Shown here: one piece after another, positions 23,554 through 32,563 of the stretch
How the letters are laid out: each line of letters opens with the position of its first letter
Position numbering within the stretch: the stretch's first letter is position 1
NCBI GenBank assembly: GCA_964492715.1
Contig: CAZBLK010000006.1
Coordinates: 1 to 64,000 of the forward strand
DNA from: CAZBLK01 sp964492715
GTDB taxonomy: Bacteria > Bacillota > Clostridia > Lachnospirales > WRBF01
Direction of reading: 5' to 3'
DNA: 64,000 nucleotides
Made by a program: the position numbers and the translations under genes
Notes under the pieces: model-generated
Told to the model about the DNA's origin: nothing
Database searches by the model: none
The model's input: only the letters and a program-made list of their open reading frames with translations

Positions 23554-24333
23554 TCAATTAAATTTAGCCGCATTTATAAATGTTTGATATTCCTTGCCGT
23601 GACTATCCACACCTTCAAGCAAGTATGCTGGCAAAATAACACTGCTTTCATAAACATACACAAGCCCTTTGTTGTCGGCTTCGTTTACTTCCTCAGGAAC
23701 AAGTCCAGCTTCGGCAAACGCCATTTCTATAGGCATTACGCCACAGCTTCCGTATTTTGAAAAATCGCAGTAATACAAATCTAACTGCAAAACATTTCCG
23801 TATAAATCTACTTTTGCAAAGCTGTTAAAGTCATGCAGTTTTATTCCGCCAAGCTTTTTTATAAATGTAATGTTATAAATGTCATCTATAACATTTGTTT
23901 TTACCTCGTCATACGTAAAAGGGATAAGCTTGTTTTGCACAAATGAGACAGCATTTTCCACAGCCTTTTCCACAGGCACTTCTTCCGATTTTCTCTTTGT
24001 TTCCTGCCTAAAACTAACAAGGCTTACATACTTATACACAAGCAAGCTTTCATTTCTTCTTTTAAATAAATAATAATCATCATATTCATAGAATTCATCA
24101 TTAACGTTAAAAATATCCGCATAATCTGCTGCCACTTTTTCGTCGGTTTCATTGTATCGCACCAGATATGTGCTTATTTTATTAAATTCATTTCCCAGCT
24201 CTTGTGATGCAGCCAAAGAAGAAGCTAAGGAAGGAGTTAATTTTTCAGACATGTCCGTAGCTAAAATTATATTAATGAAGAAAGTAAAAATACACACCAC
24301 AATAAGCACTGCAAGCGTAAGCTTTTTTTTCAT
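23554..24333 (-). CDS. Membrane-anchored extracytoplasmic protein, unknown
   Basis: 259 residues. One N-terminal membrane segment (about residues 5-25) is followed by an outside domain of roughly 230 residues without cysteine pairs or enzyme motifs. The domain has two alpha/beta halves (YEYDDYYLFKR, SLLVYKYVSLVSF, then VEKAVENAVSFVQNKLIP and NSFAKVDLYGNVLQLDLYY), reminiscent of the YycI/YycH or PepSY-like regulatory domains. That resemblance is weak. It faces the HTH gene and no partner is adjacent. Confidence 0.65.
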   Translation of the reverse strand: MKKKLTLAVLIVVCIFTFFINIILATDMSEKLTPSLASSLAASQELGNEFNKISTYLVRYNETDEKVAADYADIFNVNDEFYEYDDYYLFKRRNESLLVYKYVSLVSFRQETKRKSEEVPVEKAVENAVSFVQNKLIPFTYDEVKTNVIDDIYNITFIKKLGGIKLHDFNSFAKVDLYGNVLQLDLYYCDFSKYGSCGVMPIEMAFAEAGLVPEEVNEADNKGLVYVYESSVILPAYLLEGVDSHGKEYQTFINAAKFN

Positions 24334-24597
24334 TTTATCACCACTTTTTTTATGTATTAAGTATTTATATTTTTATTGATTTTTCTTGATATAAAAGTTT
24401 ATTAATTTAAAATAAGCCATATATTTGTTAACGTTCCAACTTAAACACAGTATTATAAAACCCATTTTGATTACAATAATAATTGCGAGCCGAAAAAGCT
24501 CGAACGATTTAATTTTGTTACATTTATAGCATTGACAATATAACGAAATTAATTCATTAATCTTGAAAATTAAGTTAATCAAGGGGGAAAAACAGCA

Positions 24598-26502
24598 ATG
24601 AAATATAGATACAAAAACTTACTTCTTGCTTCTTTTATTTCAGCAATTTTTGCGGCTACAGCTTGTACAGCAAACACGCCGAACAACCAAGTGAACCGTG
24701 CAGGTCAAAGCATGAGCAACAGCGCATACAGGACATACGATAACGCTGGTTTAAGAACTAATGCAAACACCTACGGCTACGGCTACACTACTGACCGTAC
24801 AAACTACGGTTACACAAACTACAACAATGCCGCAACAAACGTTAGAAATGCAACAAGAAGGATTGCAAACAATGTAGGCAAAACAACAAACTACTACGAT
24901 AAAGGTGGTGCTGTTGTAAGAAACACAGACATGGCAAGAGCTTATACTGCACGTCCAAATGTTTCGCCCTACAGGGTTACAAGCTCGGCAAACACAACGT
25001 ACCCAACAGGACAAACCTCCAGGACTTATGAAACAACTGGCAACAGATATAGCACAAGTGCTAATACAGGGTCTAGGTATAACTACAACAACAGGGCACA
25101 AGGTTACGAAACAGGTGTAACAGTTGGAAATAACACTTCAAGTTACAACACAGGTATGAATACAACACGTAATACAACAACAGGCTACAACACAGGCATG
25201 AACACAACACGCAACTCAACAACAGGCAATAACACAGGTATGAACACAACAACAGGCTCAAACGTAGGCCGTAACATTGCTTCGTATTCAGGAATGACTA
25301 CAAACAATACAAACACAGGCCGTTATGGAACAGGGTATAACAACAATTACAACAACTACAACAATAATATGAGCAACTACAGCGGATACAACCAAGGAAT
25401 GACATCGAACTATGGTACACCTTCAAGAGGCGGCACTGACGGAGTAAACATGTATGGCAACGTTGGCACAACAGCAAACAGAGCATACAACAACTTGACA
25501 AATTATTCTGGTAATGTAACAAATTCAGTTGCAAACCCAATGGTAAATCCAATTGTTAGCGGCACAGTTGCAAACAATGCAGTAAACAACCAAACCGTTG
25601 CTGGAACAACTTATCAAGGAACTACTGGTCAAGGTACAACAGCAAGTAGGCTTACAACAACTGCTAACCGTGGCACAAAAGCAAAAACAGTTAAACGTAC
25701 TAGAAAAGCAACAGGCACTAAAACAACAACTGCTGCAAACCGTTTAACAAACACAGCAAACCGCACAACAAAAGGCAATGCTGCGACTGCTCCAAAAGCA
25801 ACAACTAAAGTCGGAACAGCAAACAACGGTGTAAACGCAAGAGGTCTTACAACATCTGCAAACAAGGCAGGTAACGTAACAAACATGATAGGTTCTGGCA
25901 ACCGTACAAACGCAATGAACGAATGGGCTGGCAACACTTCATCTAATGTAACAGGCTTTGCTGGAACAACACAAAGCAACTTAACAACAGGCAACAATAC
26001 AACAGGCAGTACAACAGGCAACGCTACAACAACAGCAAATGGTATGAACAACATCAACAATGCAACTTTTAGCACACCAAACAACAACAATGGGTATAAC
26101 AACATTTCAGGTTATGCGACACAAGGAGTGCAAAACATGAGCAACTATAACGTAAACAACGCAACAGTTTCAGGCACAAACAACATGGGCAGAAATTTAA
26201 CAAACTCTACTGGCACAATTGGTCAAGGCATGGGCTTAAACCAAAATAACGCTTCGGCAATTTATAACCAAAACGGAGTAGGAAAAAGCTCTGTAAACAG
26301 TGCAAATGCTAATAATATTATAGACAATAACGCTTCTAGTTATTATAATAATATTAGCGGAAGAACAGATTCTAACAACTTTGCAAATGGTGTATCAGGC
26401 GTAAACAATTCTGTTAACGGTGGTGCTTCCGCAAACGGCTTCACTGGTTCTGCACCTGTTTCTGGGCGTACAGGTGGCGCAGGAATGGGCGGTTCGTTTT
26501 AA
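24598..26502 (+). CDS. Asn/Thr/Gly-rich repetitive lipoprotein
   Basis: 634 residues. The N-terminus KYRYKNLLLASFISAIFAAT ends in a lipobox-like ATAC, so Cys23 is the likely lipidated residue. The rest is low complexity, rich in Asn, Thr, Gly, Ser and Tyr, with almost no acidic residues. Three near-identical 14-residue repeats begin NTGMNTTR or NTGMNTTT (42-base period at 25147-25270). A basic Ala/Thr/Lys segment (KTVKRTRKATG, about residues 361-400) interrupts the Asn-rich parts. GGGGG precedes the ATG. It looks like a secreted, disordered surface or spore-coat polymer; no domain is recognised. Confidence 0.82.
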   Translation: MKYRYKNLLLASFISAIFAATACTANTPNNQVNRAGQSMSNSAYRTYDNAGLRTNANTYGYGYTTDRTNYGYTNYNNAATNVRNATRRIANNVGKTTNYYDKGGAVVRNTDMARAYTARPNVSPYRVTSSANTTYPTGQTSRTYETTGNRYSTSANTGSRYNYNNRAQGYETGVTVGNNTSSYNTGMNTTRNTTTGYNTGMNTTRNSTTGNNTGMNTTTGSNVGRNIASYSGMTTNNTNTGRYGTGYNNNYNNYNNNMSNYSGYNQGMTSNYGTPSRGGTDGVNMYGNVGTTANRAYNNLTNYSGNVTNSVANPMVNPIVSGTVANNAVNNQTVAGTTYQGTTGQGTTASRLTTTANRGTKAKTVKRTRKATGTKTTTAANRLTNTANRTTKGNAATAPKATTKVGTANNGVNARGLTTSANKAGNVTNMIGSGNRTNAMNEWAGNTSSNVTGFAGTTQSNLTTGNNTTGSTTGNATTTANGMNNINNATFSTPNNNNGYNNISGYATQGVQNMSNYNVNNATVSGTNNMGRNLTNSTGTIGQGMGLNQNNASAIYNQNGVGKSSVNSANANNIIDNNASSYYNNISGRTDSNNFANGVSGVNNSVNGGASANGFTGSAPVSGRTGGAGMGGSF

Positions 26503-26529
26503 TTAATTTAATTCACAAAAACTTGCTAA

Positions 26530-26571
26530 AGGTGCGGATAACTTCCGCACCTAGAGCAATATTTTTTGTGG
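26530..26571 (+). terminator. Terminator of the repetitive lipoprotein gene
   Basis: AGGTGCGGA-taact-TCCGCACCT, followed by AGAGCAATATTTTTT. Confidence 0.7.
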
Positions 26572-26593
26572 TTTCTGTATTATGGAGGTTTAT

Positions 26594-28276
26594 ATGAAAA
26601 AGATTTGGTGGAAAGAAGCAGTAGTGTATCAAATTTACCCACGCAGCTTTATGGACTCAAACGGCGACGGCTTTGGCGACCTTAGAGGTATAATTTCAAA
26701 GGTTGATTACTTAAAAGAATTAGGAATAGATACGGTTTGGCTTAACCCAGTTTACAAGTCACCGCAGGACGATAACGGTTATGACATTTCCGATTACCGC
26801 AACATATTAGAAGCCTTCGGAACACTTGAAGATTTTAAAGAGCTTCTTTCGTTGCTACACAAAAACGGAATTAGGCTTATTATGGACTTGGTTGTAAACC
26901 ATTCCTCAGACGAGCACAACTGGTTTGTGGAGTCAAGAAAATCAAAAGATAATAAGTACAGAGATTATTACATTTGGCGAGACGGTAAAAACGGCAAAGA
27001 GCCAAACAACTGGACGTCATTCTTTTCTGGCAAGGCTTGGGAATATGACGAGCAAACAGACCAGTATTATTTGCACCTGTTCTCTAAAAAACAGCCCGAC
27101 TTAAACTGGGAAAACCCACAATTAAGGCAAGAAGTTTACGACTTAATGAACTATTGGCTTGAAATGGGGATAGACGGCTTTAGAATGGACGTTATTAACA
27201 TGATTTCAAAAGTGCAGGACTTCCCAGATTCAGTGCACACAGGCGGTTCAATAATTGGCGGTGAATACTACTCGAACGGCCCTAGGTTGCATGAGTTTTT
27301 ACAAGAAATGCACGCAAATTGCTTTGAAAAATTTAACAATGCAATGACTGTGGGCGAAGCTGGCGCAACTGCTGAAATTGCAAGGCTCTTAGTTGGCGAG
27401 GACAGAAACGAGCTTAACATGCTTATACACTTCGAGCATATGGGCTGGGATACTGGTGACGGCGAGCTTGGAAAATGGGAAAGAGTACATCGTGGGCTTC
27501 CTGCTTTTAAAGAAATTTTCACTCGCTGGCACAAGGTGCTTCATAACATTGGCTGGAACAGCTTGTATTTGTCAAACCACGACCAACCACGTTTTGTTTC
27601 ACGGTTTGGAAACGACACAACATACCGTGTAGAAAGTGCAAAAATGCTTGCTACAATGCTTTTCACAATGCAAGGAACACCTTTTGTTTACCAAGGTGAT
27701 GAGTTAGGCACTACAAACGCTTATTTTACAGACATTAAAGACTACAGAGACATTGAAACACTTAACATGTGGAAAGATTTTGTAGAAACTCGTGGGTACG
27801 ACCCAGAGAAAATGATGAAAGCAATTCATTTTATGGGGCGTGACAACGCAAGAACACCAATGCAGTGGGACGACAGCGAAAATGCAGGGTTTACAACTGG
27901 CACTCCTTGGATAAAGGTTAACCCACGATACAAAGAAATTAACGCTAAAAACGCAATGGCAGACGAAAACTCTGTTTTCCACTATTATAAAAAGCTTATT
28001 AGGCTTCGCAAGGAAAACGAAGTTGCTGTTTACGGTGACTTTACAGAATTTTACAACGAGCATGAAGCGCTTTATGTTTACTTGCGCACACTTGAAGGCT
28101 CTGCCCAAAAGCTTTTAGTTTGCCTTAATTTTAGCGACAAGCAGCAAAGCTTTGTGTTGCCAAAGGATATTAAGTTTAAAACGAGCAAGCTTTATGTTTC
28201 AAACTATGAAAACGACGGTGAAGCAAAGGACAAAGAAATGAAGCCTTACGAAGCTGTTGCATACTTATTGGATTAA
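26594..28276 (+). CDS. GH13 alpha-glucosidase (oligo-1,6-glucosidase type)
   Basis: 560 residues, standard for this family. Conserved regions are complete: VVYQIYPRSFMDSNGDG, DLVVNHSSDEH, GFRMDVIN (nucleophile Asp), TVGEAG (acid/base Glu) and LSNHDQPR (third Asp). A Val follows the nucleophile Asp in the second region, as in enzymes that prefer alpha-1,6 bonds rather than Thr of maltases. It should hydrolyse isomaltose-like oligosaccharides in the cytoplasm. The ATG at 26594 is preferred because GGAGG lies just before it. No transporter is adjacent. Confidence 0.92.
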   Translation: MKKIWWKEAVVYQIYPRSFMDSNGDGFGDLRGIISKVDYLKELGIDTVWLNPVYKSPQDDNGYDISDYRNILEAFGTLEDFKELLSLLHKNGIRLIMDLVVNHSSDEHNWFVESRKSKDNKYRDYYIWRDGKNGKEPNNWTSFFSGKAWEYDEQTDQYYLHLFSKKQPDLNWENPQLRQEVYDLMNYWLEMGIDGFRMDVINMISKVQDFPDSVHTGGSIIGGEYYSNGPRLHEFLQEMHANCFEKFNNAMTVGEAGATAEIARLLVGEDRNELNMLIHFEHMGWDTGDGELGKWERVHRGLPAFKEIFTRWHKVLHNIGWNSLYLSNHDQPRFVSRFGNDTTYRVESAKMLATMLFTMQGTPFVYQGDELGTTNAYFTDIKDYRDIETLNMWKDFVETRGYDPEKMMKAIHFMGRDNARTPMQWDDSENAGFTTGTPWIKVNPRYKEINAKNAMADENSVFHYYKKLIRLRKENEVAVYGDFTEFYNEHEALYVYLRTLEGSAQKLLVCLNFSDKQQSFVLPKDIKFKTSKLYVSNYENDGEAKDKEMKPYEAVAYLLD

Positions 28277-28333
28277 TTTTAGTCTTTCACTAGTCTTTCA
28301 TTAGACTATAATTAGACTTGAAGGAGGGGTATT

Positions 28334-28867
28334 ATGAAAACACTTGAAACAAAAAGGTTAATTATTAGACAGTTTGAAGTGGCAGATGCTGACGACGTTT
28401 ATGAATACGCCAAAAACCCAAAAGTCGGCCCAAATGCAGGCTGGTCTCCACACAAAAACAAAGAAGAAAGCTTGTCAATTGTTCAAATGTTTATTAAAGC
28501 AAATGATGTTTGGGCAGTTGTACATAAAGGCGACAAAAAAGTAATTGGTTCAATTGGGCTTCACAGCGCAAGCAAAAGAAACAATGAAAAAGCTAGAATG
28601 TTGGGCTTCGTTTTGTCTGAAGATTACTGGGGGCAAGGCATAATGTCTGAGGCTATTGAACAAGTTTTGCGCTTTGCTTTTAATGAGCTTGACCTTGACA
28701 TCGTTTCAACTTATCATTTTCCCCACAACACTCGTTCAAAAGCAGTGATAAATGGGCTGGGCTTTACTTTTGAAGGGACACTTCGTTTGGCTTATGCTTC
28801 GTTTGACGGAAATGTTTATGACGAATGTTGCTACTCAATGACTAAAGATGAATATTTAAACAGGTAA
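28334..28867 (+). CDS. GNAT family N-acetyltransferase (RimJ-like)
   Basis: 177 residues. ETKRLIIRQFEVADADDVYEY is the typical RimJ/RimL N-terminus; the acetyl-CoA loop is LSEDYWGQGIMSEAIEQVL; the later VSTYHFPHNTRSKAVINGLGF completes the fold. The substrate is unknown; the family acetylates protein N-termini, amino acids or antibiotics. GGAGGGG lies before the ATG. Confidence 0.9.
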   Translation: MKTLETKRLIIRQFEVADADDVYEYAKNPKVGPNAGWSPHKNKEESLSIVQMFIKANDVWAVVHKGDKKVIGSIGLHSASKRNNEKARMLGFVLSEDYWGQGIMSEAIEQVLRFAFNELDLDIVSTYHFPHNTRSKAVINGLGFTFEGTLRLAYASFDGNVYDECCYSMTKDEYLNR

Positions 28868-28870
28868 AGT

Positions 28871-28898
28871 AAAAACCCCGTCATTGGCGGGGTTTTTT
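28871..28898. terminator. Bidirectional terminator
   Basis: AAAAACCCCG-tcattgg-CGGGGTTTTTT between the convergent GNAT and DUF1294 genes. Confidence 0.85.
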
Positions 28899-28918
28899 AA
28901 AACCTATAAACCGATATG

Positions 28919-29191
28919 CTACTTTAATAGAAACAAACCAGCAATTAAAAAAGCATTTACCCCAAGTGCAATAGGTACACCAAGCTTAAACTTTAAATGC
29001 CTAGTTTTGTGCCTAAAAACGTACATTCCGCAAAGCGCACCAATTCCACCCATAAAAATAGCACACAAAATTAAAGTTGCTTCGCTTATTCGCCATTTGC
29101 CACGACGAGACTTTGTTTTGTCTAAGCCGTATAGAAAAAAAACTATTACATTCCATACAACTAAAAGTGCAAGAAATGAATATATGTACAT
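28919..29191 (-). CDS. DUF1294 small membrane protein
   Basis: 90 residues with three hydrophobic segments. YGLDKTKSRRGKWRISE and GGIGALCGMYVFRHKTRH are DUF1294 signatures. The family is of unknown function and widespread as a single small membrane protein. It lies 33 bases downstream of thpR on the same strand. Confidence 0.85.
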   Translation of the reverse strand: MYIYSFLALLVVWNVIVFFLYGLDKTKSRRGKWRISEATLILCAIFMGGIGALCGMYVFRHKTRHLKFKLGVPIALGVNAFLIAGLFLLK

Positions 29192-29223
29192 TGCAAGTTA
29201 CACCTACCTTTCGTTTTATAAAA

Positions 29224-29760
29224 TCAACAAAGTGGCTTTTTAAAAATTTCGCTGTAAACTAGAGTGCCGTTTACTCGTTCTGACTTCATTAAGCTTACGC
29301 TTGTCACTTCAAATTCAATTGTAGGGGTACTTGAAAGCTGAACCTTGTCTGCATGGTCAAAAAGAATTACTTCTCGTGCAATTGTAAGGTGCGGCTTGTA
29401 CTCTCTTGTTTCGGTTTGGAAGCCTTTTTCCATAAACCCATTGTTAAGCTGTGAATAAAGCTTTTTTAGGCTACCGTTTTTTTGCACACCTACCCAAAAG
29501 ATGTCGCCGCCGTCACGCTTAAAGCAGCCCAAGCCGTTTAGTGTAAGTGTAAACGGCGCAACCGAAACACTTTCAATTGTTTGCTCTATGTCGGCTAAAC
29601 GGTTTGCATTTTGTTCGCCTAAAAAAACAAGCGTAATGTGCAAGTTTTCAATTAAAGAAAAGTTGCCGTGCTTTGCACTTCTTCTTAAATTTTCTGAAAT
29701 TGCTAAAAGTTTTTTCCTTGTTGCTTCGTCAAAATTAATTGCTGTAAAAAGCCTCAACAA
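29224..29760 (-). CDS. thpR: RNA 2',3'-cyclic phosphodiesterase (2'-5' ligase family)
   Basis: 178 residues. The two HxT/S motifs are LHITLVFLGEQ and KPHLTIAREV, spaced as in ThpR/LigT, with RLFTAINFDEATRKKL at the N-terminus. The enzyme opens 2',3'-cyclic phosphates to 2'-phosphate ends on RNA. It lies 18 bases after the glycosylase gene on the same strand, so the two are probably co-transcribed. Confidence 0.92.
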   Translation of the reverse strand: MLRLFTAINFDEATRKKLLAISENLRRSAKHGNFSLIENLHITLVFLGEQNANRLADIEQTIESVSVAPFTLTLNGLGCFKRDGGDIFWVGVQKNGSLKKLYSQLNNGFMEKGFQTETREYKPHLTIAREVILFDHADKVQLSSTPTIEFEVTSVSLMKSERVNGTLVYSEIFKKPLC

Positions 29761-29778
29761 ACCAACCCCTTGCTTTGG

Positions 29779-30282
29779 CTAAATTTTAATAAACCGCCAA
29801 AGCTTATTTTTATATTCTTCTGATGCGTAGTCAATTCCGACACGTTTGTCGGTTTTGTAGTTAACAACATTTCCACAATCTTCAAGCCAAATGTTGTTTG
29901 ATGTAATTAAGTCTTCGCCGTTTAACGTTCTGTCTATGTTTAGTGCCTTTGTAAGCCTGCCAGGGCCTGAAAAGCCTTCCACCCCACGCACCAAAACAGC
30001 TTGCGGAAAACCTTCCTCGCCTGTTACAACGTTAAACAAATTGTGTATGCCATAGCATAAATAAACGTACGCTATGCCGCCCTCTTTGTACAAAACTTCT
30101 GTGCGCTTTGTTTTGCCTTTGTGGGCGTGACACGCTGTGTCGTCCTCGCCAAAGTAGCTTTCTGTTTCTGTAATTTCCAGCTTTATAATTTTTCCGTCTA
30201 CGTTTCGGCAAATAAGTTTGCCAAGCAGAAGCGGTGCAAGCTCTAGCGCAGTTTTTTTGTAAAATTCTTTTGTTAACCGCAT
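29779..30282 (-). CDS. DNA-3-methyladenine glycosylase (MPG/AAG family)
   Basis: 167 residues, shorter than the roughly 190-200 usual for bacterial AAG proteins but with the core intact: ALELAPLLLGKL, KLEITETESYFGEDDTACHA (catalytic Glu in ITETE), YKEGGIAYVYLCYGIHNLFNVV and GPGRLTKALNID. It excises alkylated purines from DNA. It is upstream of thpR, on the same strand, and downstream of the LysR gene. Confidence 0.92.
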   Translation of the reverse strand: MRLTKEFYKKTALELAPLLLGKLICRNVDGKIIKLEITETESYFGEDDTACHAHKGKTKRTEVLYKEGGIAYVYLCYGIHNLFNVVTGEEGFPQAVLVRGVEGFSGPGRLTKALNIDRTLNGEDLITSNNIWLEDCGNVVNYKTDKRVGIDYASEEYKNKLWRFIKI

Positions 30283-30302
30283 AAATTCACCTATAATTAT
30301 TT

Positions 30303-31214
30303 TTATTCCTTAATAATATTATTATTCATATCTACAGAACTTTTAAAAAACTGAAGCCATTCCAAATAAGTTTTTTCGTGCTGGCTGTTTTTTAAGTAAA
30401 CAAAGCTAAATTCACGAAAAGCATTTATGTCAGAAATATTTAGTTCCTTTAGCGTGCCGTCTTTAAGCTCGTTTTCAACTGCCGTTTTGTAAAGAAACGT
30501 AATGCCAAGCCCTTCTTTAACAAGGTGCTTTATAACTGCCAAGCTTCCAACTTCGCTTACGCTTTTAAAGCTTGATAGTGTCATGTTTTGCTCATATAAT
30601 AAACGCTCAAAAATATCTCTTGTTCCAGAACCACGCTCACGCAAAATTAACCTGTGGTTAAAAATGTCTTCAAGCTTTAGGCTGTCGTTAGAAAGAGGAA
30701 AGTCGGCGGCACAAATGCCAATAAACCTCTCTTTTGAAAACAACTCGTGCCCGTATTCGAACTTGTCAAAAAAACCTTCAACAAGCGCAAAGCTAATGTT
30801 TCCGTCACAAAGCTCTTTTAAAAGCTTGCTTGTGTTGCCAACGCTCATTGCCACGTGCATTTCTGGATAGGTTTTTAGCAATTTAAGCATTATCTTTGGC
30901 ATAACAAATTCACCTATACTTAATGTTGCACCAAAACATAAATCTTTAGTTTTAAAGTTTTCGCTTCGCAAAAGCTTTCTAATTTGTTCGCTGTCTGTAC
31001 TTGCTGTTAATGTGTAGTTGTAAAGCCTTTTTCCACGCTCTGTAAGAGTTAACGTTTTGTTTTCATAATTAAAAAGCTTGCCGCCATAAAAGTCTTCCAA
31101 AAATTTGATGTGCTGTGAAACAGCAGGCTGTGTAATGCAAAGTATGTCTGCTGTTTTTGTGTAGTTCATTATTTTGCAAAGTGTTAAAAATGTTTCGTGC
31201 CTAAAGTCCAGCAT
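30303..31214 (-). CDS. LysR family regulator, CysB/YeiE type
   Basis: 303 residues. The N-terminal winged helix (FLTLCKIMNYTKTADILCITQPAVSQHIKFLE) and the two-lobed effector domain (FGATLSIGEFVMPKIM, REFSFVYLK) are complete. It is divergent from a YeiH-type transporter gene 137 bases away, a very common arrangement in which the LysR protein controls the transporter, often in response to sulfur compounds or lysine. TATAAT-like sequences lie in the shared intergenic space. Confidence 0.92.
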   Translation of the reverse strand: MLDFRHETFLTLCKIMNYTKTADILCITQPAVSQHIKFLEDFYGGKLFNYENKTLTLTERGKRLYNYTLTASTDSEQIRKLLRSENFKTKDLCFGATLSIGEFVMPKIMLKLLKTYPEMHVAMSVGNTSKLLKELCDGNISFALVEGFFDKFEYGHELFSKERFIGICAADFPLSNDSLKLEDIFNHRLILRERGSGTRDIFERLLYEQNMTLSSFKSVSEVGSLAVIKHLVKEGLGITFLYKTAVENELKDGTLKELNISDINAFREFSFVYLKNSQHEKTYLEWLQFFKSSVDMNNNIIKE

Positions 31215-31351
31215 AATGCACCTGCCATTATGGTATGTTATCGAGATATAAAAATTTATAATTTGAGGTTATCACAAATTTGGTATAATATCAATATGTA
31301 GTTTTGTTGATAACAGGGTTTTCCCTGCAAATAAAGTAAATGGGGGATTTT

Positions 31352-32374
31352 ATGAACTTTATTAAGAAAAATGCTGCTGGTTTTGCACTAACAATTGTTC
31401 TTGCTTTTTTGGCAAACTATACAAGCAGCTTTGTTCCGTACCACTTAATTAGCGGCGGTGTTTTTTCACTTATTATTGGAATGCTTTTAAACCCTGTTGT
31501 GTCAAAATATAATGTGTTTAAAGGCGGTATAGGACTTACATCAAAGCAGATTTTGCGGCTTGCCATAGTTTTAATGGGCATTACTTTAAGTTTTTCACAA
31601 GTTTTCCTTGTTGGCAAATATTCGTTAATCGTAATGGTGTTTACGCTGTTTTCGGCTTTTGGGGGCGGATACTTGCTTGGACGGTTGTTTGGAATGAACT
31701 GGAAGCTTTCAAGTTTAATTTCCGCAGGAACAGGCATTTGCGGTGGCTCGGCAATTGCGGCAATTGCCCCAACAATTGACGCCGAAAACAAAGACATTGC
31801 TTATGCAATTTCGGCTACGTTCATTTTTGACGTTGCTATGGTTGTTTTGTTCCCCATTGCTGGGCGGTACTTTGAAATGAGCGACATGGGCTTTGGTTTG
31901 TGGGCTGGAACTGCTGTAAACGACACTTCGTCGGTAGTTGCGGCCGGCTATGCTTTTTCTGATGCGGCAGGCGCTTTTTCTGTTATAGTAAAGCTTACAA
32001 GGACACTTTCAATTATTCCGACGGTGCTTGTGTTTTCATACATTAACGCACGCTGCAATGCAAAGGCGACTGGTGAAGCTGGGGCGACAGACAGAAAAAA
32101 GGTTGATATTAAAAAGATATTCCCATACTTTATATTAATGTTCATTGTAATGGTTGCTATAAAAAGCACAGGGTTTATTCCAGACAGTGTAAGCAACACT
32201 GCGCAAGCTTTAAGTAAGTTTTTTATGGTTATGGCTTTGGGTGCAATTGGGCTTAAAACAAACTTTAAGGAAGTTTCAAATTCAGGGTTTAAGCCTATGC
32301 TACATGGGTTTATAATTTCTGCACTTGTTGTTGTTGTTTCGTTTGTAGTGCAAATGTTTATGGGGCAGGTTTAA
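31352..32374 (+). CDS. YeiH family putative sulfate exporter
   Basis: 340 residues with nine or ten hydrophobic segments. Signatures of UPF0324/YeiH: ISGGVFSLIIGMLLNP, GGIGLTSKQILRLAIVLMG, AGTGICGGSAIAAIAPTI and VNDTSSVVAAGYAFS. Members are annotated as putative sulfate or sulfite exporters without firm proof for most. The ATG at 31352 follows GGGGG by 5 bases, so the in-frame ATG at 31340 is upstream of the ribosome site. It is divergent from its probable LysR regulator. Confidence 0.9.
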   Translation: MNFIKKNAAGFALTIVLAFLANYTSSFVPYHLISGGVFSLIIGMLLNPVVSKYNVFKGGIGLTSKQILRLAIVLMGITLSFSQVFLVGKYSLIVMVFTLFSAFGGGYLLGRLFGMNWKLSSLISAGTGICGGSAIAAIAPTIDAENKDIAYAISATFIFDVAMVVLFPIAGRYFEMSDMGFGLWAGTAVNDTSSVVAAGYAFSDAAGAFSVIVKLTRTLSIIPTVLVFSYINARCNAKATGEAGATDRKKVDIKKIFPYFILMFIVMVAIKSTGFIPDSVSNTAQALSKFFMVMALGAIGLKTNFKEVSNSGFKPMLHGFIISALVVVVSFVVQMFMGQV

Positions 32375-32563
32375 CAATATCACCTCTTTTAAAAAATCAT
32401 TCTTTGTAATTAAACACTTGTATAGCATGGTAGGCTTAAAAAATAGAATTGCTATTAGTAACAATAATTATTTGTGTTCATATAATAAATTGTACATGCT
32501 TACTGTATTTAAATATTTTTTAATAACATTACTACAAATACGAAAAAAAAGGGTGGTTTTTTA

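Noticed and set aside
25629..26105. Hydrophobic minus-strand frame under the Asn-rich lipoprotein, resembling a membrane protein
   Set aside because: It is the mirror of ACA/AAC-rich codons, which read as Val/Cys/Leu on the other strand. It lacks a ribosome site.
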